Of a stretch of 9,571 nt of DNA, positions 1-6,653 are shown one piece after another. Every line of letters starts with the position of its first letter. Within the stretch, counting starts at the first letter, position 1. Position numbers and translations under genes: made by a program. Source of the stretch: SLQH01 sp964612995 (lineage in GTDB: Bacteria; Planctomycetota; UBA11346); contig CAZTGE010000151.1 in assembly GCA_964612995.1 (NCBI GenBank), positions 1-9,571 on the forward strand, written 5' to 3'. Below the pieces are notes generated by a model. That model was given only the letters and a program-made list of their open reading frames with translations. It ran no database searches and had not been told where the DNA came from.

Positions 1-1
1 A

Positions 2-29
2 CGCCTGAATCTGCCTGCAGATTCAGGCG
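2..29. repeat. Perfect 12-bp stem hairpin at window edge
   Basis: Positions 2-13 are the exact reverse complement of 18-29, with the four-base loop CCTG. No T-run follows on either strand, so this is not a canonical intrinsic terminator. It could still end transcripts coming leftward from the propeller gene, or belong to the intergenic repeat family described at 30-99. Confidence 0.75.
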
Positions 30-99
30 AACCACGACAAAGCCAGAGGGGTAGGGCCTCACGCAATGAGGACCGTAGGGGCGAAGCCCCTGAGTGGTT
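30..99. repeat. Two-hairpin intergenic repeat module
   Basis: The module is bounded by the inverted pair AACCAC (30-35) and GTGGTT (94-99). Inside are two short hairpins: CCTCA/TGAGG (57-61 with 67-71) and GGGGC/GCCCC (78-82 with 86-90). The same order of a GGCC-type stem around a GCAAT loop followed by a GGGGC stem reappears at 5919-5966, so the two are probably members of one dispersed family. No coding potential is apparent between here and the gene stop at 219. Confidence 0.5.
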
Positions 100-218
100 A
101 CAGGTGTGCATGGTCATGCGCACTTTTCCCGAGCAATGGAATAGAGATTGCACGGTTGTCACCGACGAAGACGGAGAGGTTCTCGGCGATGGGTCGTGCA
201 CACTGCGGGCAGACCGGG

Positions 219-2336
219 CTACTCCAGTGCCGCCGCCAGCTTCCGCAGATCCGCGTCATCGAGGCGGTCGAAGGGGAATTGCATGCGCATGCCCTTGCTG
301 GCGAGTGCGAGCGAGCCGTCCGTGAAGCCGGTGATCTCGACTTCCATGCCGGTGCTGGCCATGGTGAAGCGCGGACGTTTGCCGGCCGCGATGGCAGCGC
401 TCAGGGCTTTGCGGACACCGTCCTTGTCGAGGCTGGGCGTTGCGGGGGCGTCGGCGTCGGGCAGACCACCCCGGTCGTCCTTCTCTTCATCCTCCTGGGT
501 GTCGTCGTCTTGCGCGGCGACGCGGACGGAGATCTGGCCGTCGTGGACCGCGCTCAGGCGCAGTGGTTCGCTGGGATCGCCGATGCACCAGATGTCGCTG
601 TAGCTGCGGATGAAAATACGATTGCCGCTGAAGAACGGTTGCGCACCCTCGTTGAAGAAGTCGTATTTATGGTAGAGCCGTTCGCCGAGCCGACTGACGC
701 CCTCGCACGACAGCTGGCGGCCGTTGGCGCCGAGGGCGAACACGGTGCAGTCGTTGACGTGGCTCAGGCCGAAGAGCAGGCCACCGGCGATGGCGGTGAG
801 GTGGTGGACCTTCTCGGCACCGCGGGGGAACCCGGCTTTCGACAGCTCCTTGCCGGTCATCAGATCGAGGGCGTAGGCTGTGCTTTGGGTCACGCCGTAG
901 AGCACGCCGTTGAACGCCGTCAGGCGCCCCGGCTGGTCCTTGTTGCCGCGATGCCAGAGCAGCTTGGCGGTCACCGTGTCACGGTTGGGTGCCTGGAGCC
1001 GGAAGGCGAGCAGCCCTTCATCCCAGGTCTGCGCCTGCCCCCTGCCGCCATCGCTGGAGCCGTTCTCGATCGCCAGGACATCGCCCTGGATCGCCCACGG
1101 GCGGCCGTTGCCCTGGCAGCCGAGCTCGCTCGCCAGTTCGACGCCGTCCTCCACCCGCAGGACCTGGCCGGTGGGGCACCACAGCACGTCGAGCAGCTGC
1201 GATTCGTCGCCACCGATCGGCAGTTGATGATGCGTGGGCGAGGCATCGGTGTAGGAACGGCCGCCGTGCTTGGGGGTCTGCCAGACGATCTCGCCGTTGC
1301 GCTTGTCGACCGCCATCCAGCAGTGCGTCTTGGTGTTGTTCACCATCCGGCCGCGCATGATCAGCAGATCGCCGACCAGGATCGGCGAGGTGATCGGTTC
1401 GCCGCGGGTCATGTCGTAGCCATACCACTGCTTCCAGACCAGTTCCCCGTCGAGGGTGTAGCAGAAGGCGTCGCCGTGCATGGTGTTCATGTAGATGTGC
1501 TCGCCGTCGGAGACCGGCGTCTCCATCGCGCTGCCGACAAAGGAGCCCTGTCCGAACCAGGCATTCCAGTTGCCGTAGCCGTAGTCCTTGAGCAGTTTCT
1601 GCCGCGCGATGCTCTCGGGCAGGTGTTTCTTCTCGATGCCCCAGAACATGGTCTGGATGTAGCCGCTGGCCTTCCACTTGCTGTCGGCGCGCTGTTCGGC
1701 CAGGGTCGCGGGAACCGCTGGTACGTACTTGCGGTATTCCGCCGCGGCCTTGGCATAGATCTCGGCGTGGTTGGGTGGTGGCGTGGTCTTCTTGCGTTGC
1801 CAGCAGGCGGAATACCAGCGCTGATGGGCGCCGAACACGCGTGGGTAGTAGGCGACCTGTTCACGCAGCGCGGTCGCCACCTGCTGTTGCACGCCCGAGG
1901 GCAGCAGGTCGATATGGTGCAGATCGGCGCGCCACAGGATGGTGCCATCGGCCGGGTCGAGACAGACCAGCTCCTCGCCGAGGAAGCCCGGATCCTCGTC
2001 GAAGGCGAAGCCGACCCCGCCACGGTCGCGCATCAGGAACAGGCGACCACCGGCGACGATCATGCCGCCGTTGCACTCCATGCGCAGCGATTGCTTCCAG
2101 ACGATGTTCTGCGGCGCCGGCTCCAGCGGAACCAGTCCGCTGTGCTCCTTTCCCTTGTGTTCATAGCTGCCCTGTCCCCATCGCATGTCCTGCCATCGAG
2201 CGGGCAGGCGGCAATCCGACGGGAAAACGCCGGTGCCGTCGTTGCGAAAGCCGATGAACGGCTGGCTCTCGGTGGCCGTTGCCGCCGGCATGGCCAGGGC
2301 GATGATCGACAGCAGAGCGACGGAACGTGGTGTCAT
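219..2336 (-). CDS. Secreted PQQ-like beta-propeller protein with C-terminal extension
   Basis: This 705-residue protein starts at ATG 2336, chosen because GGAGG lies six bases upstream and a signal peptide follows directly (hydrophobic residues about 6-19, likely cleavage near ATA-TE at 21-23). The mature part has propeller repeats of the PQQ/BamB type, with blade-closing motifs such as CLDPADGTILW (125-135), YTLDGELVW (293-301) and AVDKRNGEIVW (342-352). A charged, probably helical segment of about 110 residues (146-260) interrupts the propeller. From about 598 it has an acidic linker (DDDTQEDEEKDD, 610-621) and a small domain of about 70 residues ending in FDRLDDADLRKLAAAL. The paralogue at 2679-4514 lacks this tail. 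Nine cysteines are shared with the paralogue, suiting an exported, disulfide-bonded protein. No catalytic site is recognisable. PQQ-like repeats often do not bind PQQ, so the function is unknown; likely regulated with its neighbour by the AraC-type protein at 4720. Confidence 0.9.
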   Translation of the reverse strand: MTPRSVALLSIIALAMPAATATESQPFIGFRNDGTGVFPSDCRLPARWQDMRWGQGSYEHKGKEHSGLVPLEPAPQNIVWKQSLRMECNGGMIVAGGRLFLMRDRGGVGFAFDEDPGFLGEELVCLDPADGTILWRADLHHIDLLPSGVQQQVATALREQVAYYPRVFGAHQRWYSACWQRKKTTPPPNHAEIYAKAAAEYRKYVPAVPATLAEQRADSKWKASGYIQTMFWGIEKKHLPESIARQKLLKDYGYGNWNAWFGQGSFVGSAMETPVSDGEHIYMNTMHGDAFCYTLDGELVWKQWYGYDMTRGEPITSPILVGDLLIMRGRMVNNTKTHCWMAVDKRNGEIVWQTPKHGGRSYTDASPTHHQLPIGGDESQLLDVLWCPTGQVLRVEDGVELASELGCQGNGRPWAIQGDVLAIENGSSDGGRGQAQTWDEGLLAFRLQAPNRDTVTAKLLWHRGNKDQPGRLTAFNGVLYGVTQSTAYALDLMTGKELSKAGFPRGAEKVHHLTAIAGGLLFGLSHVNDCTVFALGANGRQLSCEGVSRLGERLYHKYDFFNEGAQPFFSGNRIFIRSYSDIWCIGDPSEPLRLSAVHDGQISVRVAAQDDDTQEDEEKDDRGGLPDADAPATPSLDKDGVRKALSAAIAAGKRPRFTMASTGMEVEITGFTDGSLALASKGMRMQFPFDRLDDADLRKLAAALE
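1348..1511 (-). repeat. 164-bp tract identical to 3502-3665
   Basis: Every base of this tract matches 3502-3665, including third codon positions, while the sequence on both sides differs at many sites. It codes for the propeller stretch from about residue 278 to 331, ending in LLIMRGRM. Confidence 0.95.
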
Positions 2337-2342
2337 TGGTGG

Positions 2343-2347
2343 CCTCC
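2343..2347 (-). promoter_or_regulatory. Ribosome binding site deciding the start at 2336
   Basis: The minus strand reads GGAGG, six bases (CCACCA) before the ATG. It supports this start over the upstream in-frame codons, whose translation is arginine- and proline-rich and not signal-peptide-like. Confidence 0.85.
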
Positions 2348-2365
2348 GGAGCCAGGGTGGCCGGT

Positions 2366-2383
2366 CTGCCGACCGTACGGCAG
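2366..2383. repeat. Short inverted repeat in propeller gene leader
   Basis: CTGCCG (2366-2371) and CGGCAG (2378-2383) flank ACCGTA, and CCGTACGG inside is itself palindromic. It lies about 30 bases upstream of the start at 2336, so it could be an operator or a leader hairpin. Either role is inference. Confidence 0.4.
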
Positions 2384-2526
2384 CCCGGTGGCGTGGGACG
2401 GGGCGGCGCCAACGGCGGATGCCGCCCTGCGGGCATGTACCCATCTGATCGGTGGTGGCGCGATCGCTGCGACCGCGACGCCGACAGCTCTTCGACCGGT
2501 ATTGGTCAGAGGCGTCGCGGGGCGAA

Positions 2527-2544
2527 GCTCCCTGATCAAGGAGC
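2527..2544. repeat. Imperfect 18-bp palindrome, possible operator
   Basis: GCTCCCTGATCAAGGAGC is palindromic apart from one mismatched pair. Its CCTGATC also pairs with GATCAGG at 2555-2561, so two alternative stems are possible. The position upstream of the second propeller gene fits a regulator site or leader structure, but nothing shows which. Confidence 0.4.
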
Positions 2545-2643
2545 GGGATGATGGGATCAGGCTCACGTTAGTGAATAGGCCGAATGGGCGACGGCATTGC
2601 TATGTCAGATCGGATCATCGATGCTTTTGTGTAACCTCTGGTC

Positions 2644-2677
2644 GCCCGCGCCGACCACATCGCCGGCGACCGCGGGC
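2644..2677 (-). terminator. Possible terminator stem after propeller gene
   Basis: GCCCGCG (2644-2650) pairs with CGCGGGC (2671-2677), and the loop contains the palindrome TCGCCGGCGA. It begins one base after the stop codon at 2679. There is no T-run downstream on the minus strand, so factor-independent termination would be weak. Confidence 0.35.
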
Positions 2678-2678
2678 C

Positions 2679-4514
2679 TCAGCGATGCGCGGCGCTGAGT
2701 GCCATCTCCGCCTGCGGATCGCCGATGCAGTAGATGTCGGTATAGCTGCGGATGAAGAGCCGGTTGCCGCTGAGGAAGATCTGGGCGCCTTCATTGAAGA
2801 AGTCGTACTTGTCGTACCTGCGCTCGCCGAGCCGGTTGACGCGATGATCCGTGAGTTGCTTGCCATCCGGGCCGATTGCCACGACGTGGCAATCGTTGAC
2901 GTGGCTCAGACCGAAGAGGTGGCCGCCGGCGATGGCGGTGAAGTGATGCACATGCTGGACAAAACGGCCGAGGCCGATGGTCGACAGCTCCGCACCGGTC
3001 ATCAGGTCGAGCGCGTAGGCGCGGCTGCGGTCGGTGCCGTAGAGCACGCCGTTGTGGGCCGTCAGCCGGCCCGGCTGGTTCTTCTTGCCGTTGTGCCACA
3101 GCAGTTCGGCGGTGACCGTGTCGCGGTCGGACGCCTGCAGGCGGAAGGCGAGCAGGCCGGCGTCCCAGGTCTGGGGCTGGCCGCGGCCGCCGTCACTCGA
3201 ACCATTGGCGATCGCGAGGATGTCGCCCTGGACCCCCCAGGGCCGGCCGTTGCCGTGACAGCCGAGCTCGGAGGCCAGTTCCTTGCCGTCGTCGACCCGT
3301 AGGACCTGACCGGTGGGGAACCACAGCACGTCGAGCATCTGCGTCTCGTCGCCGCCGATGGGGAGCCGGTGGTGGGTCGGCGAGGCGTCGGTGTAGGAGC
3401 GCCCGCCGCGTTTGGGGGTCTGCCACACCACCTCGCCGGTATTCTTGTCGACCGCCATCCAGCAATGCGTCTTGGGCTTGCCGCCTGGCTTGGTGGCCAT
3501 GCGGCCGCGCATGATCAGCAGATCGCCGACCAGGATCGGCGAGGTGATCGGTTCGCCGCGGGTCATGTCGTAGCCATACCACTGCTTCCAGACCAGTTCC
3601 CCGTCGAGGGTGTAGCAGAAGGCGTCGCCGTGCATGGTGTTCATGTAGATGTGCTCGCCGTCGGACACCGGCGTCGCCATGGCGCTGCCGACGAAGGAGC
3701 CCTGCCCGAACCATGCGTTCCAGGTGCCATAGCCGTACTTGTTCAGCAGTTTCCGGCGCTCCCCGCTCTCGGGCAGGTATTTCTTCTCGATGTTCCAGAA
3801 CATGGTCTGGATGTAGCCACTGGCCTTCCACTTCTTGTTGGCGCGTTGCTCGGCCAGGGTGGCGGGGACTGCGGGCACGTACTTGCGGTATTCCGCCGCA
3901 GCCTCGGCATAGAGCTGCTCGTGCTCCTCCTTCGGCGGCGGCGGCGCCTTGGTGCGTTGCCAGCAGGCGCGGTACCAGCGTTGGTGGGCGCCGAAGACGC
4001 GCGGGTAGTATTCGATCTGTTCGCGTAAGGCGGTCTCAACCGTGTCCCGGACATCCTCGGGCAGCAGGTCGACGTGGTGCAGGTCGGCCCGCCACAGTAT
4101 CGAGCCGTCGGCCGGATCGAGACACACCAGCTCTTCACCGAGGAAGGACGGGGTGTGATCGTAGGCGAACCCGACCCCGCCGCGGTCGCGCATCAGGAAC
4201 AGCTTGCCCCCGGCGACGATCATGCCGCCGTTGCACCACATCTGCATCTCTTGTTTCCACACGATGTTCTGCGGGTCGTGTTCTACCGGGACCAGGCCGG
4301 ACTTCATCTTGCCCCTGTTTTCGTACTCGCCCTTGTCCCAGCGCATCTCACGCCAGGTGGTGACCGGTTCGCAGTCTGGCGGGAACACACCGGTGCCGTC
4401 GTTACGGAAGCCGATGAACGGCTGCTCGCCGGTTTCGGAAGCGGGGCTGGTCAGGATCCAGGCCGTCAGCAGGCAGAGCGCCAGTGAGCGGGCGTATTCG
4501 CGAGTAGATGCCAT
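2679..4514 (-). CDS. Secreted PQQ-like beta-propeller protein (paralogue)
   Basis: This 611-residue protein starts at ATG 4514, preceded by GGAG five bases upstream and followed by a signal peptide (hydrophobic residues about 11-22, likely cleavage near SPAS at 23-26). It aligns along nearly its whole length with the 219-2336 product: a GFRNDGTGVFP opening, propeller motifs CLDPADGSILW (131-141) and AVDKNTGEVVW (354-364), the same charged insertion (about 152-268), and the shared motif GSSDGGRGQ (438-446). It ends at LSAAHR, without the tail of its paralogue. Conserved cysteines are at 48, 94, 131, 184, 300, 351, 419, 542 and 596. It is the gene nearest the divergent AraC-family regulator and has the better promoter. 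It is probably periplasmic or envelope-associated; the ligand or enzymatic role is unknown, and no dehydrogenase active site is evident. Confidence 0.9.
   Translation of the reverse strand: MASTREYARSLALCLLTAWILTSPASETGEQPFIGFRNDGTGVFPPDCEPVTTWREMRWDKGEYENRGKMKSGLVPVEHDPQNIVWKQEMQMWCNGGMIVAGGKLFLMRDRGGVGFAYDHTPSFLGEELVCLDPADGSILWRADLHHVDLLPEDVRDTVETALREQIEYYPRVFGAHQRWYRACWQRTKAPPPPKEEHEQLYAEAAAEYRKYVPAVPATLAEQRANKKWKASGYIQTMFWNIEKKYLPESGERRKLLNKYGYGTWNAWFGQGSFVGSAMATPVSDGEHIYMNTMHGDAFCYTLDGELVWKQWYGYDMTRGEPITSPILVGDLLIMRGRMATKPGGKPKTHCWMAVDKNTGEVVWQTPKRGGRSYTDASPTHHRLPIGGDETQMLDVLWFPTGQVLRVDDGKELASELGCHGNGRPWGVQGDILAIANGSSDGGRGQPQTWDAGLLAFRLQASDRDTVTAELLWHNGKKNQPGRLTAHNGVLYGTDRSRAYALDLMTGAELSTIGLGRFVQHVHHFTAIAGGHLFGLSHVNDCHVVAIGPDGKQLTDHRVNRLGERRYDKYDFFNEGAQIFLSGNRLFIRSYTDIYCIGDPQAEMALSAAHR
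3502..3665 (-). repeat. 164-bp tract identical to 1348-1511
   Basis: This is the second copy of the perfectly conserved tract inside the paralogous propeller gene. Mismatches appear at both edges (position 3501 against 1347, and 3666 against 1512). Confidence 0.95.
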
Positions 4515-4534
4515 CGGAACTCCGAGCGGATTGC

Positions 4535-4562
4535 AGTATGATGCAACCGAGATGCGCGTCAA
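4535..4562 (-). promoter_or_regulatory. Sigma-70-like promoter for propeller gene
   Basis: On the minus strand TTGACG (4562-4557) is followed after 16 bases by CATACT (4540-4535). The -35 box matches five of six consensus bases and the -10 box four of six. Transcription would begin around 4527, leaving a short leader that includes the GGAG ribosome binding site. This is inferred from sequence only. Confidence 0.5.
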
Positions 4563-4604
4563 GCGCATGGAAAGGCGCATTGTTCGAAGGTATGAATGAT
4601 GCGC
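4552..4604. promoter_or_regulatory. Cluster of GCGCAT/ATGCGC sites, candidate AraC operator
   Basis: ATGCGC (4552-4557) and GCGCAT (4563-4568) form a perfect inverted repeat around GTCAA that overlaps the -35 box. A further GCGCAT lies at 4575-4580, twelve bases after the previous one in direct orientation, and an ATGCGC at 4599-4604. The position between divergent regulator and target genes is typical for AraC-family binding sites. Which protein binds is inference. Confidence 0.45.
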
Positions 4605-4719
4605 GCGGCAGCGCCCTTCGAGTATACGCGGTGATGCAGTGGTGTCAGCTGCAAGTGCATAGGCAGGGGCACGCAAATCATTGTCATGCTCTTCTGGCTC
4701 GTATATGCTCAGGTGTAGC

Positions 4720-5577
4720 ATGGGCGAATTGCTGATGATGTCTTCGGTCTACGGCCCCTTCATCCATGCGGGTGGGCGCAACAGCGGTGGCAAGAGCTTG
4801 GCGCATGCGCACCCGGACACCTTCGGGCTGTGGGCCACGCTGGACGGGATGATGTCCGTCGCCGTGGAAGAGGGCGCCGAACCCGAACGCATGTCGGGTC
4901 CGGCTGTCGTATTCATCCGCCCGGGTCCGGATCATATCGTGACGGTGTCGGCGGGCTCGCAGTGGTACTTCCTCCGCTTCGATGTGGTGCAGCAACCGCG
5001 TCGGCGCCGGGCGCGTTCGCAAGCCTGGTGTCACGACGGACCGGTGGAGCAACCCGGTCCGCAAGCGATCTGGGGTTCCACTCCGCCCACGGTGGTGCCG
5101 AGGTTCCTTCGAGCGGGAGCAATCCAGCTCTTGCGCGACTGCACGGCGCTGTGGTGGCGGAACGACCACTTCCATGCCCAGGCCAACGCTTCTCTCGGCG
5201 CCTGGCTGATGGACTACGTCATCTACAGCCGTCGACCGGTGGAGAACCGCGCCACCGGACATGGCCTGCACCAGCAATGTCGCGACCTGGTCCACGAGCG
5301 CCTCGGCCTCGGCATCGACGTCGGCGACCTGGCCGATGCCTGTGGCTACAGCCGGGTGCACTTCACGCGCCACTTCCGTCGTGTCACCGGCATGTCGCCG
5401 GGCTACTTCATCCGCGAGGAACGGATGGCCCAGGCCTGTCACCTGCTCATCAGCACCGCAGACGGTCTGGAACAGATCGCTGCGCAATGCGGCTATCGGT
5501 CGGTTTCGGCCTTTTCGCGTGCGTTCTCCGGACTGCATGGCATGGCCCCGGGTGCCTGGCGCAGGCGCTATCGTTGA
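4720..5577 (+). CDS. AraC-family transcriptional regulator
   Basis: This 285-residue regulator has an N-terminal cupin-like sensing region (about 1-90, with HAHPDTFGLW at 29-38 and FIRPGPDHIV at 65-74) and a C-terminal AraC/XylS DNA-binding domain. The two helix-turn-helix units lie at about 199-220 (DLADACGYSRVHFTRHFR) and 248-270 (IAAQCGYRSVSAFSRAF), ending in the typical PGAWRRRYR. The start at 4720 is preferred because AGGTG lies five to nine bases upstream; an ATG at 4705 is a weaker option. The family usually activates neighbouring operons on binding a small molecule, often a sugar, but the ligand cannot be read from the sequence. Divergent placement 205 bases from the propeller gene start suggests it controls that locus. 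A palindrome GCGCATGCGC at 4801-4810, inside its own coding region, resembles the upstream site cluster and could serve autoregulation. Confidence 0.92.
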   Translation: MGELLMMSSVYGPFIHAGGRNSGGKSLAHAHPDTFGLWATLDGMMSVAVEEGAEPERMSGPAVVFIRPGPDHIVTVSAGSQWYFLRFDVVQQPRRRRARSQAWCHDGPVEQPGPQAIWGSTPPTVVPRFLRAGAIQLLRDCTALWWRNDHFHAQANASLGAWLMDYVIYSRRPVENRATGHGLHQQCRDLVHERLGLGIDVGDLADACGYSRVHFTRHFRRVTGMSPGYFIREERMAQACHLLISTADGLEQIAAQCGYRSVSAFSRAFSGLHGMAPGAWRRRYR

Positions 5578-5612
5578 GGGGGCTTCCTGTCTTCAGAGGA
5601 GGCGCTGCCCCC
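5578..5612 (+). terminator. Hairpin directly after the regulator stop
   Basis: GGGGGC (5578-5583) pairs with GCCCCC (5607-5612), and the intervening bases can extend the stem imperfectly (CTTCCT with AGGAGG). It starts on the base after the stop codon. No T-run follows, so it may act as a 3' end structure rather than a classical terminator, or be the left edge of the repeat at 5626. Confidence 0.4.
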
Positions 5613-5625
5613 TCGCGCTTCTTCG

Positions 5626-5773
5626 CAGGAACTCCTCGCGGCATCACGCCCATTCGACACGTTGGTGCCCCGGATCGCGTCATTGCGACAAAAGGCCGTG
5701 GCGACCAGTTCCTGGCTCTTTGCAGCCGGCCCACAGGGCCGGCGGGGGCTCTGAGGGAAGCGTCACTCGGGAC
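5626..5773. repeat. 148-bp intergenic repeat, copy 1
   Basis: This copy aligns with 5969-6116 over the same length, at roughly three-quarters identity by eye. The best-kept blocks are CAGGAACTCC at the left end, TCATTGCGACA in the middle, AGTTCCTGGCTCTT, the perfect stem GCCGGCCC-ACA-GGGCCGGC (5725-5743), and CACTCGGGAC at the right. The CAGGAACT and AGTTCCTG blocks (5626-5633 and 5707-5714) are inverted complements. The right end runs into the palindrome GGGACGCGTCCC. No start, ribosome site or codon pattern suggests a protein. Confidence 0.85.
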
Positions 5774-5846
5774 GCGTCCCTCAAAGGTCCACTGATGGAC
5801 TCAGGCTGGAGCCAGCGCAGTGGAGCGACCGTCAGACCGAGCGGCG

Positions 5847-5883
5847 GTTTTCCGCGACAATGGGCTGTAGGCCCGCGGAAAAC
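5847..5883. repeat. Long composite hairpin
   Basis: GTTTTCCGCG (5847-5856) pairs perfectly with CGCGGAAAAC (5874-5883). Within its loop GGGC (5862-5865) can pair with GCCC (5871-5874), which shares one base with the outer stem. It sits between the two 148-base repeats. As RNA or single-stranded DNA it would be very stable; its role is unknown. Confidence 0.7.
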
Positions 5884-5918
5884 GCGGCGAAGCCACCAAC
5901 CGCGACGGAGGCGCGCGA

Positions 5919-5966
5919 GGCCCGCAATGCGGGCCGACTCGGGGATCCAAAGGGGCAGCGCCCCTT
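5919..5966. repeat. Two-hairpin module related to 57-90
   Basis: A perfect GGCCCGCA/TGCGGGCC stem (5919-5926 with 5928-5935) is followed by AAGGGGC/GCCCCTT (5950-5956 with 5960-5966). The order and the GCAAT and GGGGC cores echo the module at 57-90. It immediately precedes copy 2 of the 148-base repeat. Confidence 0.6.
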
Positions 5967-5968
5967 CC

Positions 5969-6116
5969 CAGGAACTCCCTGCGCCAATGTGCCCATACGA
6001 CGCATCCGTGGGCTATATCGGGTCATTGCGACAGGTGGCCGCGACACCCGAGTTCCTGGCTCTTCGCCGCCGGCCCACAGGGCCGGCGGGGCTTTGATGG
6101 GAAGGTCACTCGGGAC
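5969..6116. repeat. 148-bp intergenic repeat, copy 2
   Basis: The copy starts 343 bases after copy 1 in the same orientation. Its inner inverted ends are intact: CCAGGAACTC (5968-5977) is the exact complement of GAGTTCCTGG (6050-6059). The stem at 6067-6089 has ten pairs around the loop ACA. Changes between the copies concentrate in the 60-odd bases between the inverted ends, while the stem is preserved, which suggests the structure matters. No protein is evident. Confidence 0.85.
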
Positions 6117-6251
6117 CGGCTGGGTCAAATGCCAACGTCTCCACGAAACGGCAGCAGCCGCCGCCGGTCAGCGCGGCGCGGCCAGCATGACTGGGCTCCG
6201 GTGCGACAAGCAGGATCCGGTGGCGGATGTCGCTGCAGCGGGATCCGGCGA

Positions 6252-6653
6252 TCAGAACAGCGCCTGTGCGTGCTGGAGTTCCTCACCGGTGAAGTCGAGA
6301 ATCAGCAGGGGCGGACGGCGCTTGTCGGTCGCGCTCGGGCTGAAGGTGACCATGAATCGTCGCTTGCTGCTCAACAATCCGCCGGGCTTGACCAGATGCA
6401 GTCGGAACGGCTCACGCAGCAGGCGGTCGAGATCCGGCGGCTCGAGTACCTGGCGCGCGCCGGCGAGCAGCTGCGACCAGTAGCGCTCCCAGCATTGCCG
6501 GATCTGGGCGGGCGCGGTGCGGAACCAGCTGGCGATGCCGCGGCCGGTGCGATGGCGCAGGGGGGCCGAACCGTAGGGCGGGCATTCGACCACGGTCTCG
6601 CCGTCGAGTTCGGCCAGGGCTCTTTCGTGTTCGGCACGGTGCATCAGATCCAT
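6252..6653 (-). CDS. Hypothetical protein, 133 residues
   Basis: I do not recognise this protein. The start at 6653 is supported by AGGAGA five bases upstream. It is basic and soluble, with no signal peptide or membrane span. The middle is rich in aromatic and charged residues (RQCWERYWSQLLAGARQVLE, 52-71) and predicts helices; the C-terminal third (RFMVTFSPS, then PPLLILDFTGEELQHAQAL) looks like two strands and a helix. Third-position GC bias matches its neighbours, which supports a real gene. It lies 121 bases downstream of the deaminase-like gene on the same strand and could be the last gene of that transcript. The 135 bases between its stop and the repeat ending at 6116 hold nothing clear. 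Confidence 0.65.
   Translation of the reverse strand: MDLMHRAEHERALAELDGETVVECPPYGSAPLRHRTGRGIASWFRTAPAQIRQCWERYWSQLLAGARQVLEPPDLDRLLREPFRLHLVKPGGLLSSKRRFMVTFSPSATDKRRPPLLILDFTGEELQHAQALF

Larger units (their letters stand above)
2337..2678. other. 342-base gap between the two propeller genes
   Basis: No gene is convincing here. The gap holds the ribosome binding site and inverted repeat of the downstream gene, an imperfect palindrome at 2527-2544, and a long-range stem at 2644-2677. I see no strong sigma-70-like promoter. The gap is long enough that the gene at 219-2336 could have its own promoter rather than depend on read-through from 2679-4514. Confidence 0.6.

Noticed and set aside
66..3302. 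A very long plus-strand open frame (1078 codons) antisense to both propeller genes
   Set aside because: It is the complement of two clear genes with signal peptides and ribosome sites. Its translation is low-complexity in A, V, G and D, as expected from antisense reading of GC-biased codons, and it crosses the intergenic gap.
4681..4707. TTGTCA and TATATG as the regulator's promoter
   Set aside because: The spacing of 15 bases is short, and the predicted transcript start would fall on the ribosome binding site of the 4720 start.
4684..5538. Minus-strand open frame opposite the AraC-family regulator
   Set aside because: The plus strand encodes two recognisable helix-turn-helix units; the opposite frame shows no family features.
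5626..6116. CRISPR array
   Set aside because: There are only two diverged copies, 343 bases apart and 148 bases long, without regular short spacers or cas genes.
5860..6483. Plus-strand open frame across repeat copy 2
   Set aside because: The translation comes from the structured repeat and runs into the antisense of the hypothetical gene; no ribosome site or domain was seen.
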